64,000 nucleotides of DNA from the NCBI GenBank assembly GCA_964580585.1, contig CAZOKZ010000003.1, forward strand, positions 1-64,000, read 5' to 3'. The DNA comes from CAZOKZ01 sp964580585 (GTDB taxonomy: Bacteria > Sumerlaeota > Sumerlaeia > SLMS01 > JAHLLQ01). A program made the translations under genes and the position numbers. Below are positions 1-8,917 of this stretch, one piece after another. The notes below the pieces were generated by a model. The model was given only the letters and a program-made list of their open reading frames with translations. It was not told the DNA's origin and searched no databases. Each line of letters starts with the position of its first letter. The first letter of the stretch is position 1.

Positions 1-788
1 AATTTGCCTGCTTCGGCGGCGGGCTGGAGACGTTCACGCAACGTGGCAAGCAGCGTTTCGCGCGCTTCGGTCGAGGCCTGGGCGGTGCTTTCCGTTGCGG
101 CGATTTGGGTTTTGGCTTCCTCGAGGCTGCGTTGTGCCGTGGCGAGTTCTTTCTCCGCGTCGCGCAATTTTGCGCTCATTTCCTCAAGTTGCTTCGACAG
201 GTCCGTCGAGTTCGATTGCAGTGCCTGAACCTGGCGGCGGAAATCGTCGCGCTCGGCGCGCGCGTCGTCGCGTTCGGCACGAAAGCCCTCGGCCAGCGTT
301 GTGGTTTCATCGATCTTCCCGAGCGCTTCGGCGAGTCGTTTGCTGAAATCGTCAGCCTCGGCATCGAGCGCGTCGCGTTCTTCCTGCAGGAGCATCTTTT
401 CATTTTCCAGCGATTCGACACGCGCCTGGGCAGCATCAAGATCCAGCCGTAACTGATTTTCGCGCTCGATACGCGCTTCCATGTCTTTCACGAGCGCTTC
501 GGCCTGGTTTTTCTGCGACTCGTTCATGACCTTCTGAACGGCAGCCTGTCGTTCCTTGAGCGTGGCGATTTCCTTGTCCGCTTCGGTCAATTTACTCTGC
601 GCGGAAGTCAACTTCTCCTGCAACCCGTTCGCTTCGCCCTGTAACGCTTCGTAATCCTGCGCGTATTGCAACACGCGGGCTTCGAGCATTTGGTTGTCCG
701 TTTTCAGTTGGCGAATCTGGGTCAGGCAACCCGTCAGCGGCAGGATCAAGGTCAGGAGAAAAATTCGGGAGAGCACTCGTGTCCGCAT
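1..788 (-). CDS. Coiled-coil lipoprotein, 3' end cut by window edge
   Basis: The reading frame on the minus strand starts with ATG at 786-788 and stays open to base 1, so only the first ~262 residues are visible. The N-terminus is a lipoprotein signal: basic MRTRVL, a hydrophobic stretch, then the lipobox LTGC with the acylated Cys near residue 21. Almost everything after it is rich in E, K, Q, A and R with heptad-like spacing, which indicates a long periplasmic coiled coil. This resembles envelope tethers or the coiled-coil part of OmpA- or peptidase-linked lipoproteins, but no catalytic domain is visible because the C-terminus lies outside the window. It lies 24 bp downstream of the WecA-like gene on the same strand and is probably co-transcribed. 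Frame and lipobox are seen directly; function is unknown. Confidence 0.8.
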   Translation of the reverse strand, partial: MRTRVLSRIFLLTLILPLTGCLTQIRQLKTDNQMLEARVLQYAQDYEALQGEANGLQEKLTSAQSKLTEADKEIATLKERQAAVQKVMNESQKNQAEALVKDMEARIERENQLRLDLDAAQARVESLENEKMLLQEERDALDAEADDFSKRLAEALGKIDETTTLAEGFRAERDDARAERDDFRRQVQALQSNSTDLSKQLEEMSAKLRDAEKELATAQRSLEEAKTQIAATESTAQASTEARETLLATLRERLQPAAEAGK

Positions 789-812
789 GATATCGTCTCG
801 CTAGAAAAGAAG

Positions 813-1913
813 TCAGGTATTCTTACGCTGATGGCGGCTGACGCGTTCCATCCAGTAAATCGCCAGGAACAGCATGCCGATCACGGCGGCCTGGACCAGC
901 CCGTACCGCCAATCAAGGGGACGCAGCACCACCGCTGCAAGCCCAACGCACAACGTCACACCGTAAATAAACACCACCGCTTCGGTGCGCGACATGCCCA
1001 GCGCCACCATGCGGTGCGAAAAGTGGTTCGTGTCGCCTTCCATAAACGGTTTGCCCGTGCGCCAGCGAATCCACATCACCGAAACCGTGTCGAAGAGCGG
1101 CACGCCCAGCACGATCATCGGCATCAAGACGGGTAACTGCGTCTGTACACCGGAATGATAATACGTCGAAACGATGGTCAACGCGCCGAACAAAAATCCA
1201 AGGTGCGTCGAGCCGCTGTCGCCGAGAAAAATCGAAGCTTTCGGGAAATTATAGAACCAGAAGCCCTTCGCAGCACCCGCCAGCATCGCGAACACCAGCA
1301 TCATGTAGTATTCGCCCGCCAGGTAGGACTGGAGCACCATGACCGCCGCGATAATCGCCGCCACGCCCGAGGTCAGGCCGTTCATGTTGTCCATAAAATT
1401 GAAACTGTTCGTCAGCAACACAACCCAGAATGCGGTCACCAGCCACCCGGCCCAAACCGGGAGAAAAAACTGAACGCTGACGCCCGTTGCAATCAGCGGA
1501 ATCACGGCGAGGAATTGCACACCAAGACGCAGTTTTGCGGGCAGGTTCCAGATGTCGTCTGCCAACCCGAGCAGGAAGATGATCGTACAGCCGCCCGCGA
1601 TGCCGCCGAGCTGGGCGAGTTTGCTGGGCACGTTCGCCGCCAGAACGCGCACGTTTTCCGGTACCCATTCGAGACCGGGAACAATTTTAGCCGCGATCAC
1701 GGCATCGATCAGGATGCTTCCCCAGAACGCCGCGTAAATCGCCAATCCGCCCGCGCGGGGAATAATCGTCTGGTGGATTTTACGGTCCAGCGTCGGGGCG
1801 TCCATCATCCCGAGCTTTGGCGCGAGCGCGCGCGCCACCGGTGTCAGGATCGCGCCCGCGATCATGGCCTGGAGAAACGCCGCAGCAGTGAGTAGAATAA
1901 AGAAACCGGACAA
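813..1913 (-). CDS. WecA/TagO-like undecaprenyl-phosphate sugar-1-phosphate transferase
   Basis: This is a polytopic glycosyltransferase family 4 protein (MraY/WecA/TagO superfamily). It should move a HexNAc-1-phosphate from a UDP-sugar to undecaprenyl phosphate on the inner face of the inner membrane, the first step of many surface glycans. Visible hallmarks are the substrate-loop motif with RKIH and PRAGG near residues 44-55, the Asp pair in GLADDIW (~118), the NSFNFMDNMNGL motif (~168), LGDSGS (~230) and the C-terminal NHFSHRM loop (~297) that helps choose the sugar. About ten membrane segments fit the family length. The start used is TTG with no convincing ribosome site; an ATG at 1863-1865 is possible but would cut the first helix. 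The exact sugar cannot be told; MraY is less likely because the HFSHR loop is WecA-like. Confidence 0.85.
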   Translation of the reverse strand: MSGFFILLTAAAFLQAMIAGAILTPVARALAPKLGMMDAPTLDRKIHQTIIPRAGGLAIYAAFWGSILIDAVIAAKIVPGLEWVPENVRVLAANVPSKLAQLGGIAGGCTIIFLLGLADDIWNLPAKLRLGVQFLAVIPLIATGVSVQFFLPVWAGWLVTAFWVVLLTNSFNFMDNMNGLTSGVAAIIAAVMVLQSYLAGEYYMMLVFAMLAGAAKGFWFYNFPKASIFLGDSGSTHLGFLFGALTIVSTYYHSGVQTQLPVLMPMIVLGVPLFDTVSVMWIRWRTGKPFMEGDTNHFSHRMVALGMSRTEAVVFIYGVTLCVGLAAVVLRPLDWRYGLVQAAVIGMLFLAIYWMERVSRHQRKNT

Positions 1914-1966
1914 AAGACGAGACTCGAATCGTCGAGCGTTGGATCACACCCGCCCAGCATTTAATT

Positions 1967-1992
1967 CCCCGCCCTCAGCGTCAAGGGCGGGG
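1967..1992. other. GC-rich hairpin upstream of the transferase gene
   Basis: A perfect 9-bp inverted repeat (CCCCGCCCT at 1967-1975, AGGGCGGGG at 1984-1992) with an 8-base loop. There is no T-run on either side, so it is not a standard intrinsic terminator. It lies about 55 bp upstream of the WecA-like start and may sit in its 5' leader. Confidence 0.45.
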
Positions 1993-2205
1993 AAGAGGAG
2001 AAACGAAATTTAAAGCATTCACATGGATAGGCAAGATGAGCAAAATTTCCTCTATTCATAAATCGGTGGATTGGTTATGGTTTAGCTTGAAAAATGACTG
2101 TCTTTAGGCGATTTTGATCGCAACGGGCATCAAAGTGGGATTCGAGTTGAAATTGTCTGGGCTGTCGCGATATCCTTTGACAGACAAATCAGGATGGATT
2201 GAACG

Positions 2206-2784
2206 ATGGATGTAAACGAGAAATCAGAGCGGCTGATTGAGGCAGCCAGTGCAATCTTGAACGCAGCACCAAACCGTCGCCTCAATGCGGTTGTTCTTAA
2301 CAAGACTCTTTTTTACCTAGATTTAGCCCACCTTCGGGATCATGGAATACTCCTGACTGGCAATCCCTATATCGCCATTCAGAAAGGGCCTGTTATTGCA
2401 AAGTACAAACAGCGCTTGATTGCTCAGCTGGAGACGCGAGGCATTGCACGACAAGTTAACGAATGGGATGGGTCGAAGCCCATCCTGCTCGAATCCGAAC
2501 TTCCACAGTACCACTTTCTGAATGGAGACGCTATAGCGCTAGCTGCAACGGTAACGACTTTTTTTTCAGCTACGACTTCAGGACAAGTTTCGGATTTTTC
2601 CCATGATAACCCGGGTTGGCGTTTAGCTTGGAATGAGTTTGTCCGGTTGGGCAAACCTTGTGCAATTGACATGCTAGTTGCGATGCAACAAATAATCGAA
2701 GACGATCCGTGGATGGACGGACCGCTATTGGACGATGACGAAATTCTAGCAGCAGCCGATGCCGGGGAGGGAATGGATTGGTGA
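2206..2784 (+). CDS. Panacea-domain (SocA-like, DUF4065) putative antitoxin
   Basis: The 192-residue protein has the Panacea layout: a short helix-rich N-terminus with NKTLFYLDL (residues ~33-41), then the G-containing YIAIQKGPVIAKY segment (~56-68), which matches the conserved KL.K.LYY and KGPV..Y blocks of DUF4065/SocA-like proteins. Panacea is established as a promiscuous antitoxin domain paired with many toxin folds. It is the first gene of a two-gene unit: its stop overlaps the start of the RelE-like gene by a few bases, so the two are probably translationally coupled. Codon use and base content are more AT-rich than in the flanking envelope genes, which fits mobile acquisition. The antitoxin role is inferred from family and context. 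Confidence 0.75.
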   Translation: MDVNEKSERLIEAASAILNAAPNRRLNAVVLNKTLFYLDLAHLRDHGILLTGNPYIAIQKGPVIAKYKQRLIAQLETRGIARQVNEWDGSKPILLESELPQYHFLNGDAIALAATVTTFFSATTSGQVSDFSHDNPGWRLAWNEFVRLGKPCAIDMLVAMQQIIEDDPWMDGPLLDDDEILAAADAGEGMDW

Positions 2785-3158
2785 CGCATTACTCACCCGA
2801 GGACGGAAAGTGGCAAGTCGGTCCGAAAGCCAAGCTACTTTTCGATTTGCGTGAACAAATGTCTGACCAAGCATACGAGGAGAATAAGAAAGCCTTAAAG
2901 AAGTTTCTCTGCGGATATTTCTCATCAGGTGATTGTCAAGCTTCTCAGGGTAGTTCGATTTGCCCAGTGAAGGCGACGCGAAACGGCGGAAAAGTTCTAA
3001 AGGTGCGCTGGGCATATCCGGGCTGCGGCAAAAGCGGTAGCCTTCGGTTGGTCGTTGTTGCCTATTGTATACATAAGCGCGTGTTCATTGCGAAAGCATT
3101 TGATCGACGCGAAGATCCCTCGGATGCTGATATTCAGGAAGCCATTCAGGATCTTTGA
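2778..3158 (+). CDS. RelE/ParE-like putative toxin partner of the Panacea protein
   Basis: A 126-residue protein whose C-terminal half reads like the RelE/HigB core: RWAYPGCGKSGSLRLV followed by a hydrophobic strand (VAYCIHKRVFIAKAF) and RREDPSDADI. This resembles the typical R..PG.GKSGG.R....Y......ll....K.EK.dlsd pattern. The first ~50 residues are not recognisable. RelE-fold toxins cleave mRNA in the ribosome or, as ParE, poison gyrase; which applies here is not visible. The start is TTG at 2778 or GTG at 2781, both served by the ribosome site GGAGGG at 2766-2771 inside the antitoxin gene. Overlap with the upstream Panacea gene is the main support for a toxin-antitoxin assignment. Confidence 0.6.
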   Translation: MVTHYSPEDGKWQVGPKAKLLFDLREQMSDQAYEENKKALKKFLCGYFSSGDCQASQGSSICPVKATRNGGKVLKVRWAYPGCGKSGSLRLVVVAYCIHKRVFIAKAFDRREDPSDADIQEAIQDL

Positions 3159-3228
3159 CGAATCGAAACCTGCTTCGATTTCGGCATTTAAGACCTTTGT
3201 CATGCGCCCTTTGCCTTTTGCCTTTCGC

Positions 3229-5856
3229 TCACCCCTGTGTTTGCGGCGCTGCGGCTTGTTCGCGTTCGGGCGATGGTGCGTGGGGATAGGCGGTTTCGAG
3301 CGGTTGGCCGCTGACTTTCAGTCGGTTGGCCAGTTGTCGCAACGCCGGGAAAATAGGTCCTTGTTGCTGGCGGTGGGTATGGCGCGATTGAGCTGCTAAA
3401 TGCGCGGGCAGCGGACGGCCGGTGACCAGTGCAAACACGATGTTTTGCGCTTCCCACAAATCCAACGGCACGACATGCATGTCCATAATGTCGAGCAACT
3501 GCTCGGCGGTGCGGCAAACCGCGCCCGTTGGCGTGATAGCCAGTTCGTGGAACACATGTTCGACTGCGTGAGCTAAAAGGCCTTCGATTTCGGTGTTTGC
3601 AACGTGCACGCCTAACTCGGCGGCATCGGCGGCAATCATGACAGCCTGGCTGGTTTCCGGCGCGTGAAAGAATTTTTCCAGTTCCACCTTGAGGCGCGCG
3701 CGCAGCACGTACTCGGCCACGGCCAGGAACCCGCGGGGCAGGGGAGCGCCGCTTTCGCGCATGTACTCCATCAGTTTACGGTTTTCGTTGAACATCAACC
3801 GCAGCATCGAATCGAACCGGGCAACGCTGGTTGACGTTACACGTTCGAGCAAGTCGCGGCGGCAATCGTCGAACAGGTCGGAAATCGTGTAATCGCGCCC
3901 GCCAAACCGGAAATCGATCGCCCGAACGACTTCGGCCAGCGAGCGTTTGCTGAAAATCCGGAACAGGTCCAGGTGCAGCATCTCGTAATCCGCGTCATCC
4001 ATGGGCGAACCGATCCGGCATTGGAAATCGTGTCCGCTCAGGTGCAAGACACACACCGTGGCTTCAAGTCTCGATCCTGTGAAGGGGGCCAACGCCGAGA
4101 TGCGCGAAATCTTCAAACGGCATTCGCCATACGAGCTCAATTTGCTGTCGTGTTCGGTGATCTGGAAACAGTAGTGCGGTCGGGTGCCTTCGTAGAACCG
4201 GTCGTAATTCATGATCGAGTAATTCGCCACCGCGCGGCGCAAATCCACTACCTGTGGTTTGACGACCTTGAACCACACATCCGCGCCGTTTTCAAAGTGA
4301 TGAACGTTGCTGGGCGCCAGCGACAGCGCGTTGACGAAAATATTTTCCAAGTCCGGCGAATGATGACGGATTAACTGAAGCAACCGAGCGGCATACCGCA
4401 TTGTCTGGATCGTCTCAATGCCGCTGATTTCATCGAAAAACCACGCACAGCTTGTGTACATCAGCATGCTGTTGCGTTGAACTTCCATCAATCGCATGGC
4501 CTCCGACTGTGCTTTCGGGTCCTTGGGATCGATGAGATGTTTTTCCATGAACAACGGCGCGGAATCCATTCCCTGGTTCGAGAGCACGTGAATGTAATCG
4601 TTTCGCGCTGCCCATGGGTCCTTCAGGATTTCGGCGCCCGCCGCGACAAAAACGCGGTCGGCCTCTACTTTCAACACATCGTACGCATTGCGCAGAGGTT
4701 TGCGCCATTTCTGGTGCCAGTCGCCGTGCATGCCCGAGTTGCAGCCGCAGTTGCTCTGCCAGCGTTCGACTCCATGCACGCATGACCACGAACTGTTTTC
4801 CCAGATTTGCGCTTCGGCGGTCGGGGTAACCAGTGTCAGGTACTCGCCGTAATTGGTCAGTCGCGCGAGGCCTTTTGCCTCGATGATATGCAGGGCGTAC
4901 GCCAGCGCCATCTCGCCGAATCGATGATGATGGCCGTACGATTCACCGTCCGTGCCGATATGCATCAATTGCGGCCATTTGCGTGTACCATTGAATCCCA
5001 TCAACAACCGGTTGGCGAATCGGTCGCCATTCATCAGCAAACCTTCAAACGCAACCGCCTGGCTGATCGGTCCATCATAGAAAAACAGAACAATGGTTTG
5101 CTTCGATGGCAATGTGCACACATAGGCTCGACTGGGGTCGATGCCGTGTTTATCGGCTTGTTTCCAACCCGATGTGCCTTCCAGATCGCGCCACGCCTTG
5201 GCTTGTCGCGGGGCAAGAATCGTGTACTTGATTCCGTTGGCGGCCAGCATTTCGAGGGTTTCGGTGTCCACGGCGGTTTCCGCCAGCCACATGCCTTCCG
5301 GATCGCGTCGGAAACGGCGCCGGAAATCCTCGATCCCCCAGATAATCTGGGTTTCCTTGTCGCGGCGCGTCGCCAGCGGCATGATCAAGTGGTTGTACAC
5401 CTGGGCCAGCGCGTTGCCGTGCCCATTGCGCGTTTCAACCGAGCGGGCGTCGGCGACCAGAATTTCCTTATAGGCTTCGGGCGCTTTATGCTCCATCCAA
5501 TCGAGAAGCGTTGGCCCCATGTTGAAGCTGATCTTCTCGTAATTATTGCGAATATCGATGATTTCACCTTCGGCGTTCACAATGCGGGCGGCGGCGTTCG
5601 GGCCATAGCACTCCTGCGTCACGCGTTCATTCCAGTCATGGCACGGCGCAGCGCTCGGTTGCTCATCGATCATATTCAGCCACGGATTTTCGCGTGGTGG
5701 CTGGTAAAAATGCCCATGAATGCAAACGAATCGTTCGCTCAGCAGGGCTTTGGTCAACTTGGCGGGGGAAGAGGTCGAGGTTTCCACGGGATGGGTGATT
5801 CCTATTTTGAATAATAACCGCTCATAGTCCGCGATTTCACCCCCCCGCGGCGGCAT
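3229..5856 (-). CDS. GH57 family glycoside hydrolase with DUF3536 domain
   Basis: A large cytoplasmic enzyme of glycoside hydrolase family 57, the alpha-glucan (amylase/branching/4-alpha-glucanotransferase) family. The core begins at FVCIHGHFYQPP (residues ~43-54). The likely catalytic nucleophile is Glu193 in MWLAETAVD and the likely acid/base is Asp303 in GTDGESYGHH. The ~550 residues that follow match the DUF3536 extension usual in bacterial GH57 proteins of ~800-870 residues. No signal peptide is seen. The start is uncertain: the ATG at 5854-5856 has no clear ribosome site, and a GTG at 5785-5787 preceded by AGGA is a good alternative; both lie upstream of the conserved core. Its leftward neighbour upstream encodes a secreted protein with glycogen-binding type domains, which hints at shared alpha-glucan metabolism. 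Confidence 0.9.
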   Translation of the reverse strand: MPPRGGEIADYERLLFKIGITHPVETSTSSPAKLTKALLSERFVCIHGHFYQPPRENPWLNMIDEQPSAAPCHDWNERVTQECYGPNAAARIVNAEGEIIDIRNNYEKISFNMGPTLLDWMEHKAPEAYKEILVADARSVETRNGHGNALAQVYNHLIMPLATRRDKETQIIWGIEDFRRRFRRDPEGMWLAETAVDTETLEMLAANGIKYTILAPRQAKAWRDLEGTSGWKQADKHGIDPSRAYVCTLPSKQTIVLFFYDGPISQAVAFEGLLMNGDRFANRLLMGFNGTRKWPQLMHIGTDGESYGHHHRFGEMALAYALHIIEAKGLARLTNYGEYLTLVTPTAEAQIWENSSWSCVHGVERWQSNCGCNSGMHGDWHQKWRKPLRNAYDVLKVEADRVFVAAGAEILKDPWAARNDYIHVLSNQGMDSAPLFMEKHLIDPKDPKAQSEAMRLMEVQRNSMLMYTSCAWFFDEISGIETIQTMRYAARLLQLIRHHSPDLENIFVNALSLAPSNVHHFENGADVWFKVVKPQVVDLRRAVANYSIMNYDRFYEGTRPHYCFQITEHDSKLSSYGECRLKISRISALAPFTGSRLEATVCVLHLSGHDFQCRIGSPMDDADYEMLHLDLFRIFSKRSLAEVVRAIDFRFGGRDYTISDLFDDCRRDLLERVTSTSVARFDSMLRLMFNENRKLMEYMRESGAPLPRGFLAVAEYVLRARLKVELEKFFHAPETSQAVMIAADAAELGVHVANTEIEGLLAHAVEHVFHELAITPTGAVCRTAEQLLDIMDMHVVPLDLWEAQNIVFALVTGRPLPAHLAAQSRHTHRQQQGPIFPALRQLANRLKVSGQPLETAYPHAPSPEREQAAAPQTQG

Positions 5857-5901
5857 TCGTCAAGCGTTCTTGGGACAGCGAGGACGATTAGAGCGGGGTC
5901 A

Positions 5902-7155
5902 TTATTCCAGCATTGCCAAGTCAATTTTTAGCTGTTCCAGACTAGGCTTCAAATAGCGCTTGGTCGGGACGTAGTGTGAATTGACCAGAACAACGTAAGG
6001 CATACGATTGATGCCTTGTTTATAAATAATATCTCTCACTTCGTCAGCGGGAGTTTCGAGGCAGATCAACTCCTTGAATTTCTCTACCAAATCGGGGTCG
6101 GAGTTGATATTTCGCATGAAGTCATCGCTGAGTTTTGACCCGGGTAGGGTAATCACCCAAATCATGGGCTTGCCGCTTTCTCGGGCCAGAGAAAACCCAC
6201 GGTTTCGAGCGTCGATCCAACGCACTTGATTGCTCCATCGATATTCGGTGTCCGCGCGTTTCTGGTTGTCGGAAAATCGAGGTGTATATTGCGGCAACCA
6301 GTTGTTGTTTTGATTGAGGATTTTGACGACGGTGTTACCATGTTGGTTGGCTTCGGTTACCGTGGGGTCGGACATCCAGTTCAAATTATCCACCACGATT
6401 TTATACATCAAATCACCTTTGGGAACCGGGCCGATATAATATTCCCAAACGTCCGGAACGCGCGTTGGTTGCATTTGATGCCCAGAATCCTCGACAAGTG
6501 CGCCATCTCCTCCTTTCCAGCCATCCCAAGACCCCATGACATGAACGCTTTTGGCCGAACGGCTGAAAAAGCGCACGCGCAAGTAAGGTTTATTCGTTTG
6601 TTGGTTCATCACAATCGCCGGAGCCATCAGGTTGCTTGGGACGTAGGAAGGCCAAGGTGGGTCGTTAAGGGAGAAATTGAATACTGATCCACGCACGCTG
6701 TAATCGTCGATGGATTGTTTGTTATTTTTGTAGTATTGTTCTTCGGTTGGCAGCGATTTGTGACCATAAACCCGTCGATTGTAGTCGCCTTCGAGAGAAA
6801 AGGCGAACGAATGCGTGCCGGGTGTCAGTGGGTAAAACTGTTCGAACATACCGTCCTCGCTTGGACCGTACATTTTGTCGCTTTCATCGATGGTATCGCC
6901 GGGCAAATGTTGATCGGCAAAGTTGTTGAAACTGCCCAGTACATACACCGATTTGACGTTTGGGGCTTTAATCCGAAACAATACCCCGCGAGAGGTGAAT
7001 TCCAATGGCAGGGGAGTAACATCGGAAGGCGGCTGGTTGATTTTCATCCGCTGGGCATAGACCGAAGAAATCATGGAGCAAAAAATCATACAAAGCATTA
7101 GATGCAAAAGAAAGGTATTTCCCCGGGGGAAGATACAAGAGCTCGAGCCTGTCAT
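5902..7155 (-). CDS. Secreted protein with two CBM48/AMPK-type glycan-binding domains and a thioredoxin-like C-terminus
   Basis: The ATG at 7153-7155 is chosen because GGAGG lies 9 bases upstream and because it opens directly into a signal peptide ending SSVYAQ. The mature protein has two E-set modules of the CBM48/AMPK glycogen-binding type. The first contains GVLFRIKAPNVKSVYVLGSF and a GTHSFAFSLEG strand. The second contains VRFFSRSAKSVHVMGSWDGW and WEYYIGPVPKGDLMYKIVVD. The last ~110 residues (IDARNRGFSLARESGKPMIW, then INRMPYVVLVNSHY with a cis-Pro-like MP) look like a thioredoxin fold, but there is no CxxC, so it is unlikely to be a redox enzyme. It sits 45 bp upstream of the GH57 gene on the same strand. 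The glycan-binding role is inferred. Confidence 0.7.
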   Translation of the reverse strand: MTGSSSCIFPRGNTFLLHLMLCMIFCSMISSVYAQRMKINQPPSDVTPLPLEFTSRGVLFRIKAPNVKSVYVLGSFNNFADQHLPGDTIDESDKMYGPSEDGMFEQFYPLTPGTHSFAFSLEGDYNRRVYGHKSLPTEEQYYKNNKQSIDDYSVRGSVFNFSLNDPPWPSYVPSNLMAPAIVMNQQTNKPYLRVRFFSRSAKSVHVMGSWDGWKGGDGALVEDSGHQMQPTRVPDVWEYYIGPVPKGDLMYKIVVDNLNWMSDPTVTEANQHGNTVVKILNQNNNWLPQYTPRFSDNQKRADTEYRWSNQVRWIDARNRGFSLARESGKPMIWVITLPGSKLSDDFMRNINSDPDLVEKFKELICLETPADEVRDIIYKQGINRMPYVVLVNSHYVPTKRYLKPSLEQLKIDLAMLE

Positions 7156-7386
7156 GCCAGTTAACCTCCAAAATATTTTGAATAAGAAAGCGCAGGAATT
7201 CCAAATACGAGATCGGCTGGGCCGCGTACTTTGATTCGACCCATAATAGATCACACAGGCTGCTGTCCAGAAGAAAATCACGAACATTTTCTCCAATCGA
7301 GACGCGCGGGGGTCTGCTTTTGCTTGCCGCGAACATGCTATCTGCGAGGAAATCGGTGAAAATAGAATGTCAATTGAGTGGGTGCG

Positions 7387-8190
7387 TCAGGTGGTTCGAC
7401 AAGAAACGACGATCGTGTCCCCGCGGATTAATCCCAACGCATTGGCAGCGTTTCCGTCGCGCAGCGCGATTTCGAGCCGACCCGCCGAATTCCAATAAAC
7501 CAGCGGTTGGCCGGACTCCACATCGGCAAACGTGCGCGAGAGACCTTGGATGGTCGAATTGCCTGCCTGGGTGTGGATGGGCTTCTCCACCACCCACGGC
7601 CAATGCGCCACGGATTCCCCCAGGGTTACGTTCAGCGCCATATTGCCGAAATGATCGATGGCGAGCACGCATAAGTGCAATTCACCCGAGCGTCGTTCTT
7701 CCGCCGCTGGATAGGCCAGATGTACCCAGTCATCGATGGGATCGCCGAGCGATTCGAGATCATCGCCCCGTGCCAGTAGCCCGGCAGCGGGGGCGAAAAC
7801 GTCGCGCCCATGAAACGTGTGCGACAAATTGGGTCGGATATGTTCGCCTGGCTGCAACGAGATGACGCGATGTGCACGGCGCAACATGGGGGTGAATATT
7901 CCGTTGTCGGGCCCGACCAGCAAACGCCCGTTGGCATCGGCGGCCACCGCCCGACGGTTGCTGCCCACGCCCGGATCCACCACGGCACAGACAACGGCAC
8001 CGGGGGGCAGGTGCGGAAAGGCGTCTTCGAGCGCCACGGCGGCGGTCAGAACGTCTTGGGGTGGGATCAAATGGGTGAGGTCGATGAGCGGCGCACCGGG
8101 CGCCAATCGACAGACAATGGCTTTCATCACTCCCACAAAGGGATCGGAAAGACCGAAATCGGTGAGAAAAAAAACAGGCCGAATCCGCAT
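7387..8190 (-). CDS. SAM hydrolase / SAM hydroxide adenosyltransferase (DUF62 family)
   Basis: The 267-residue protein belongs to the DUF62 family related to SAM-dependent fluorinases and chlorinases. Family members use water or hydroxide to split S-adenosylmethionine into adenosine and methionine. Conserved blocks seen are FLTDFGLSDPFVGVMKA (~8-24), VVDPGVGSNRR (~70-80) with the Asp and Arg of the usual Asp-Arg-His triad, GPDNGIF (~92-98) and FHGRDVFAPAAG (~125-136) carrying the His. The C-terminal beta-barrel domain is present and the length is standard. The halogenase-specific insertion loop is not apparent, so hydrolysis is more likely than halogenation. It is the first gene of a leftward group that continues with the CBM48 gene after a ~230-bp gap. 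Confidence 0.88.
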   Translation of the reverse strand: MRIRPVFFLTDFGLSDPFVGVMKAIVCRLAPGAPLIDLTHLIPPQDVLTAAVALEDAFPHLPPGAVVCAVVDPGVGSNRRAVAADANGRLLVGPDNGIFTPMLRRAHRVISLQPGEHIRPNLSHTFHGRDVFAPAAGLLARGDDLESLGDPIDDWVHLAYPAAEERRSGELHLCVLAIDHFGNMALNVTLGESVAHWPWVVEKPIHTQAGNSTIQGLSRTFADVESGQPLVYWNSAGRLEIALRDGNAANALGLIRGDTIVVSCRTT

Positions 8191-8333
8191 AGCGATCTCA
8201 GAGCCCTTCTGTGGCTGGCCTCAGCATGTCCTGAGCATAGGAAAGCTGGTTCAGTCACAAAGGTCTCTGAAAACCGGCGGCATGGCAAGCAAACGTTTGC
8301 CAGGCGGATTCGGCCAAGGTTCAACCGTTGATA

Positions 8334-8660
8334 CTAAATGGATAAGCTCGAGGGGCGGTGTCCACTGGCTGGTGTGTCTTCATCGGCCAGATGCTCGTCA
8401 TCGTCCTCGTCGTCTTCCAGGTCTTCTTCACCGGGTATTATGCCGAGGAAGTCAGCCATTTCACGCAAAGAGTTGAACAAATCATGGAAGTCCTCGCGCC
8501 ATACCATGACGCGATTACGCATTTTTCGTTCTCCTTCCTTGCGCGTGCTCTCGCTGATGACGATATATTTATCGCCATTGGAGTCTTTTTTGACGTCCAG
8601 GTAATACGTACGCTTTCCCCCTCCGAAGCGCCGCGTAAATAGTTCGTCGTAGTTAGGCAT
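8334..8660 (-). CDS. PUR-domain (DUF3276) nucleic-acid-binding protein with acidic tail
   Basis: A 108-residue protein starting MPNYDELF; this ATG (8658-8660) is preferred over an in-frame upstream start because AGGGGG lies just before it and the conserved domain begins here. The motif F.RRFGGGKRTYYLDVKKDSNG..Y..I.ES and the closing ..F...L.EMADFL region match DUF3276/PUR-alpha-like proteins of Bacteroidota and spirochaetes, which bind single-stranded DNA and RNA; the Borrelia homologue acts as a gene regulator. A run rich in Asp and Glu (about residues 77-94) forms an acidic tail that could regulate nucleic-acid binding. Function is inferred from the family; no target is visible. Confidence 0.8.
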   Translation of the reverse strand: MPNYDELFTRRFGGGKRTYYLDVKKDSNGDKYIVISESTRKEGERKMRNRVMVWREDFHDLFNSLREMADFLGIIPGEEDLEDDEDDDEHLADEDTPASGHRPSSLSI

Positions 8661-8917
8661 ACAAGCCCCCTGATGGGAATAAGTAATGAATCGCAGACGT
8701 GTGGGCTTTTGCCATTGATACACCAAGCCATACCGCCGTGTATTCCCCCCAACAGCGTCACAGGTCCCAGTTACGCCAGATGAGGGCCAAATCTCCAGTG
8801 AACCCCGAGCAAATTCAAGCCATTTTTTTAAAGTCCCAAGTATAATAACATGAGTGATTTTTATAGATTTAGATTCACAATCAGGTACGAAAGGCGAATT
8901 TGGGCTCTAAAAATTTC

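Noticed and set aside
1155..1895. 246-residue plus-strand open frame opposite the WecA-like gene
   Set aside because: Antisense to a gene with all family motifs; composition typical of a shadow.
4807..5814. 335-residue plus-strand open frame inside the GH57 gene
   Set aside because: Antisense shadow of the conserved GH57 catalytic region; no recognisable motif.
8900..8917. TTG start upstream of the GT-C gene
   Set aside because: It would add only six residues, has no clear ribosome site, and ATG 8918 is the more common codon; the choice remains open.
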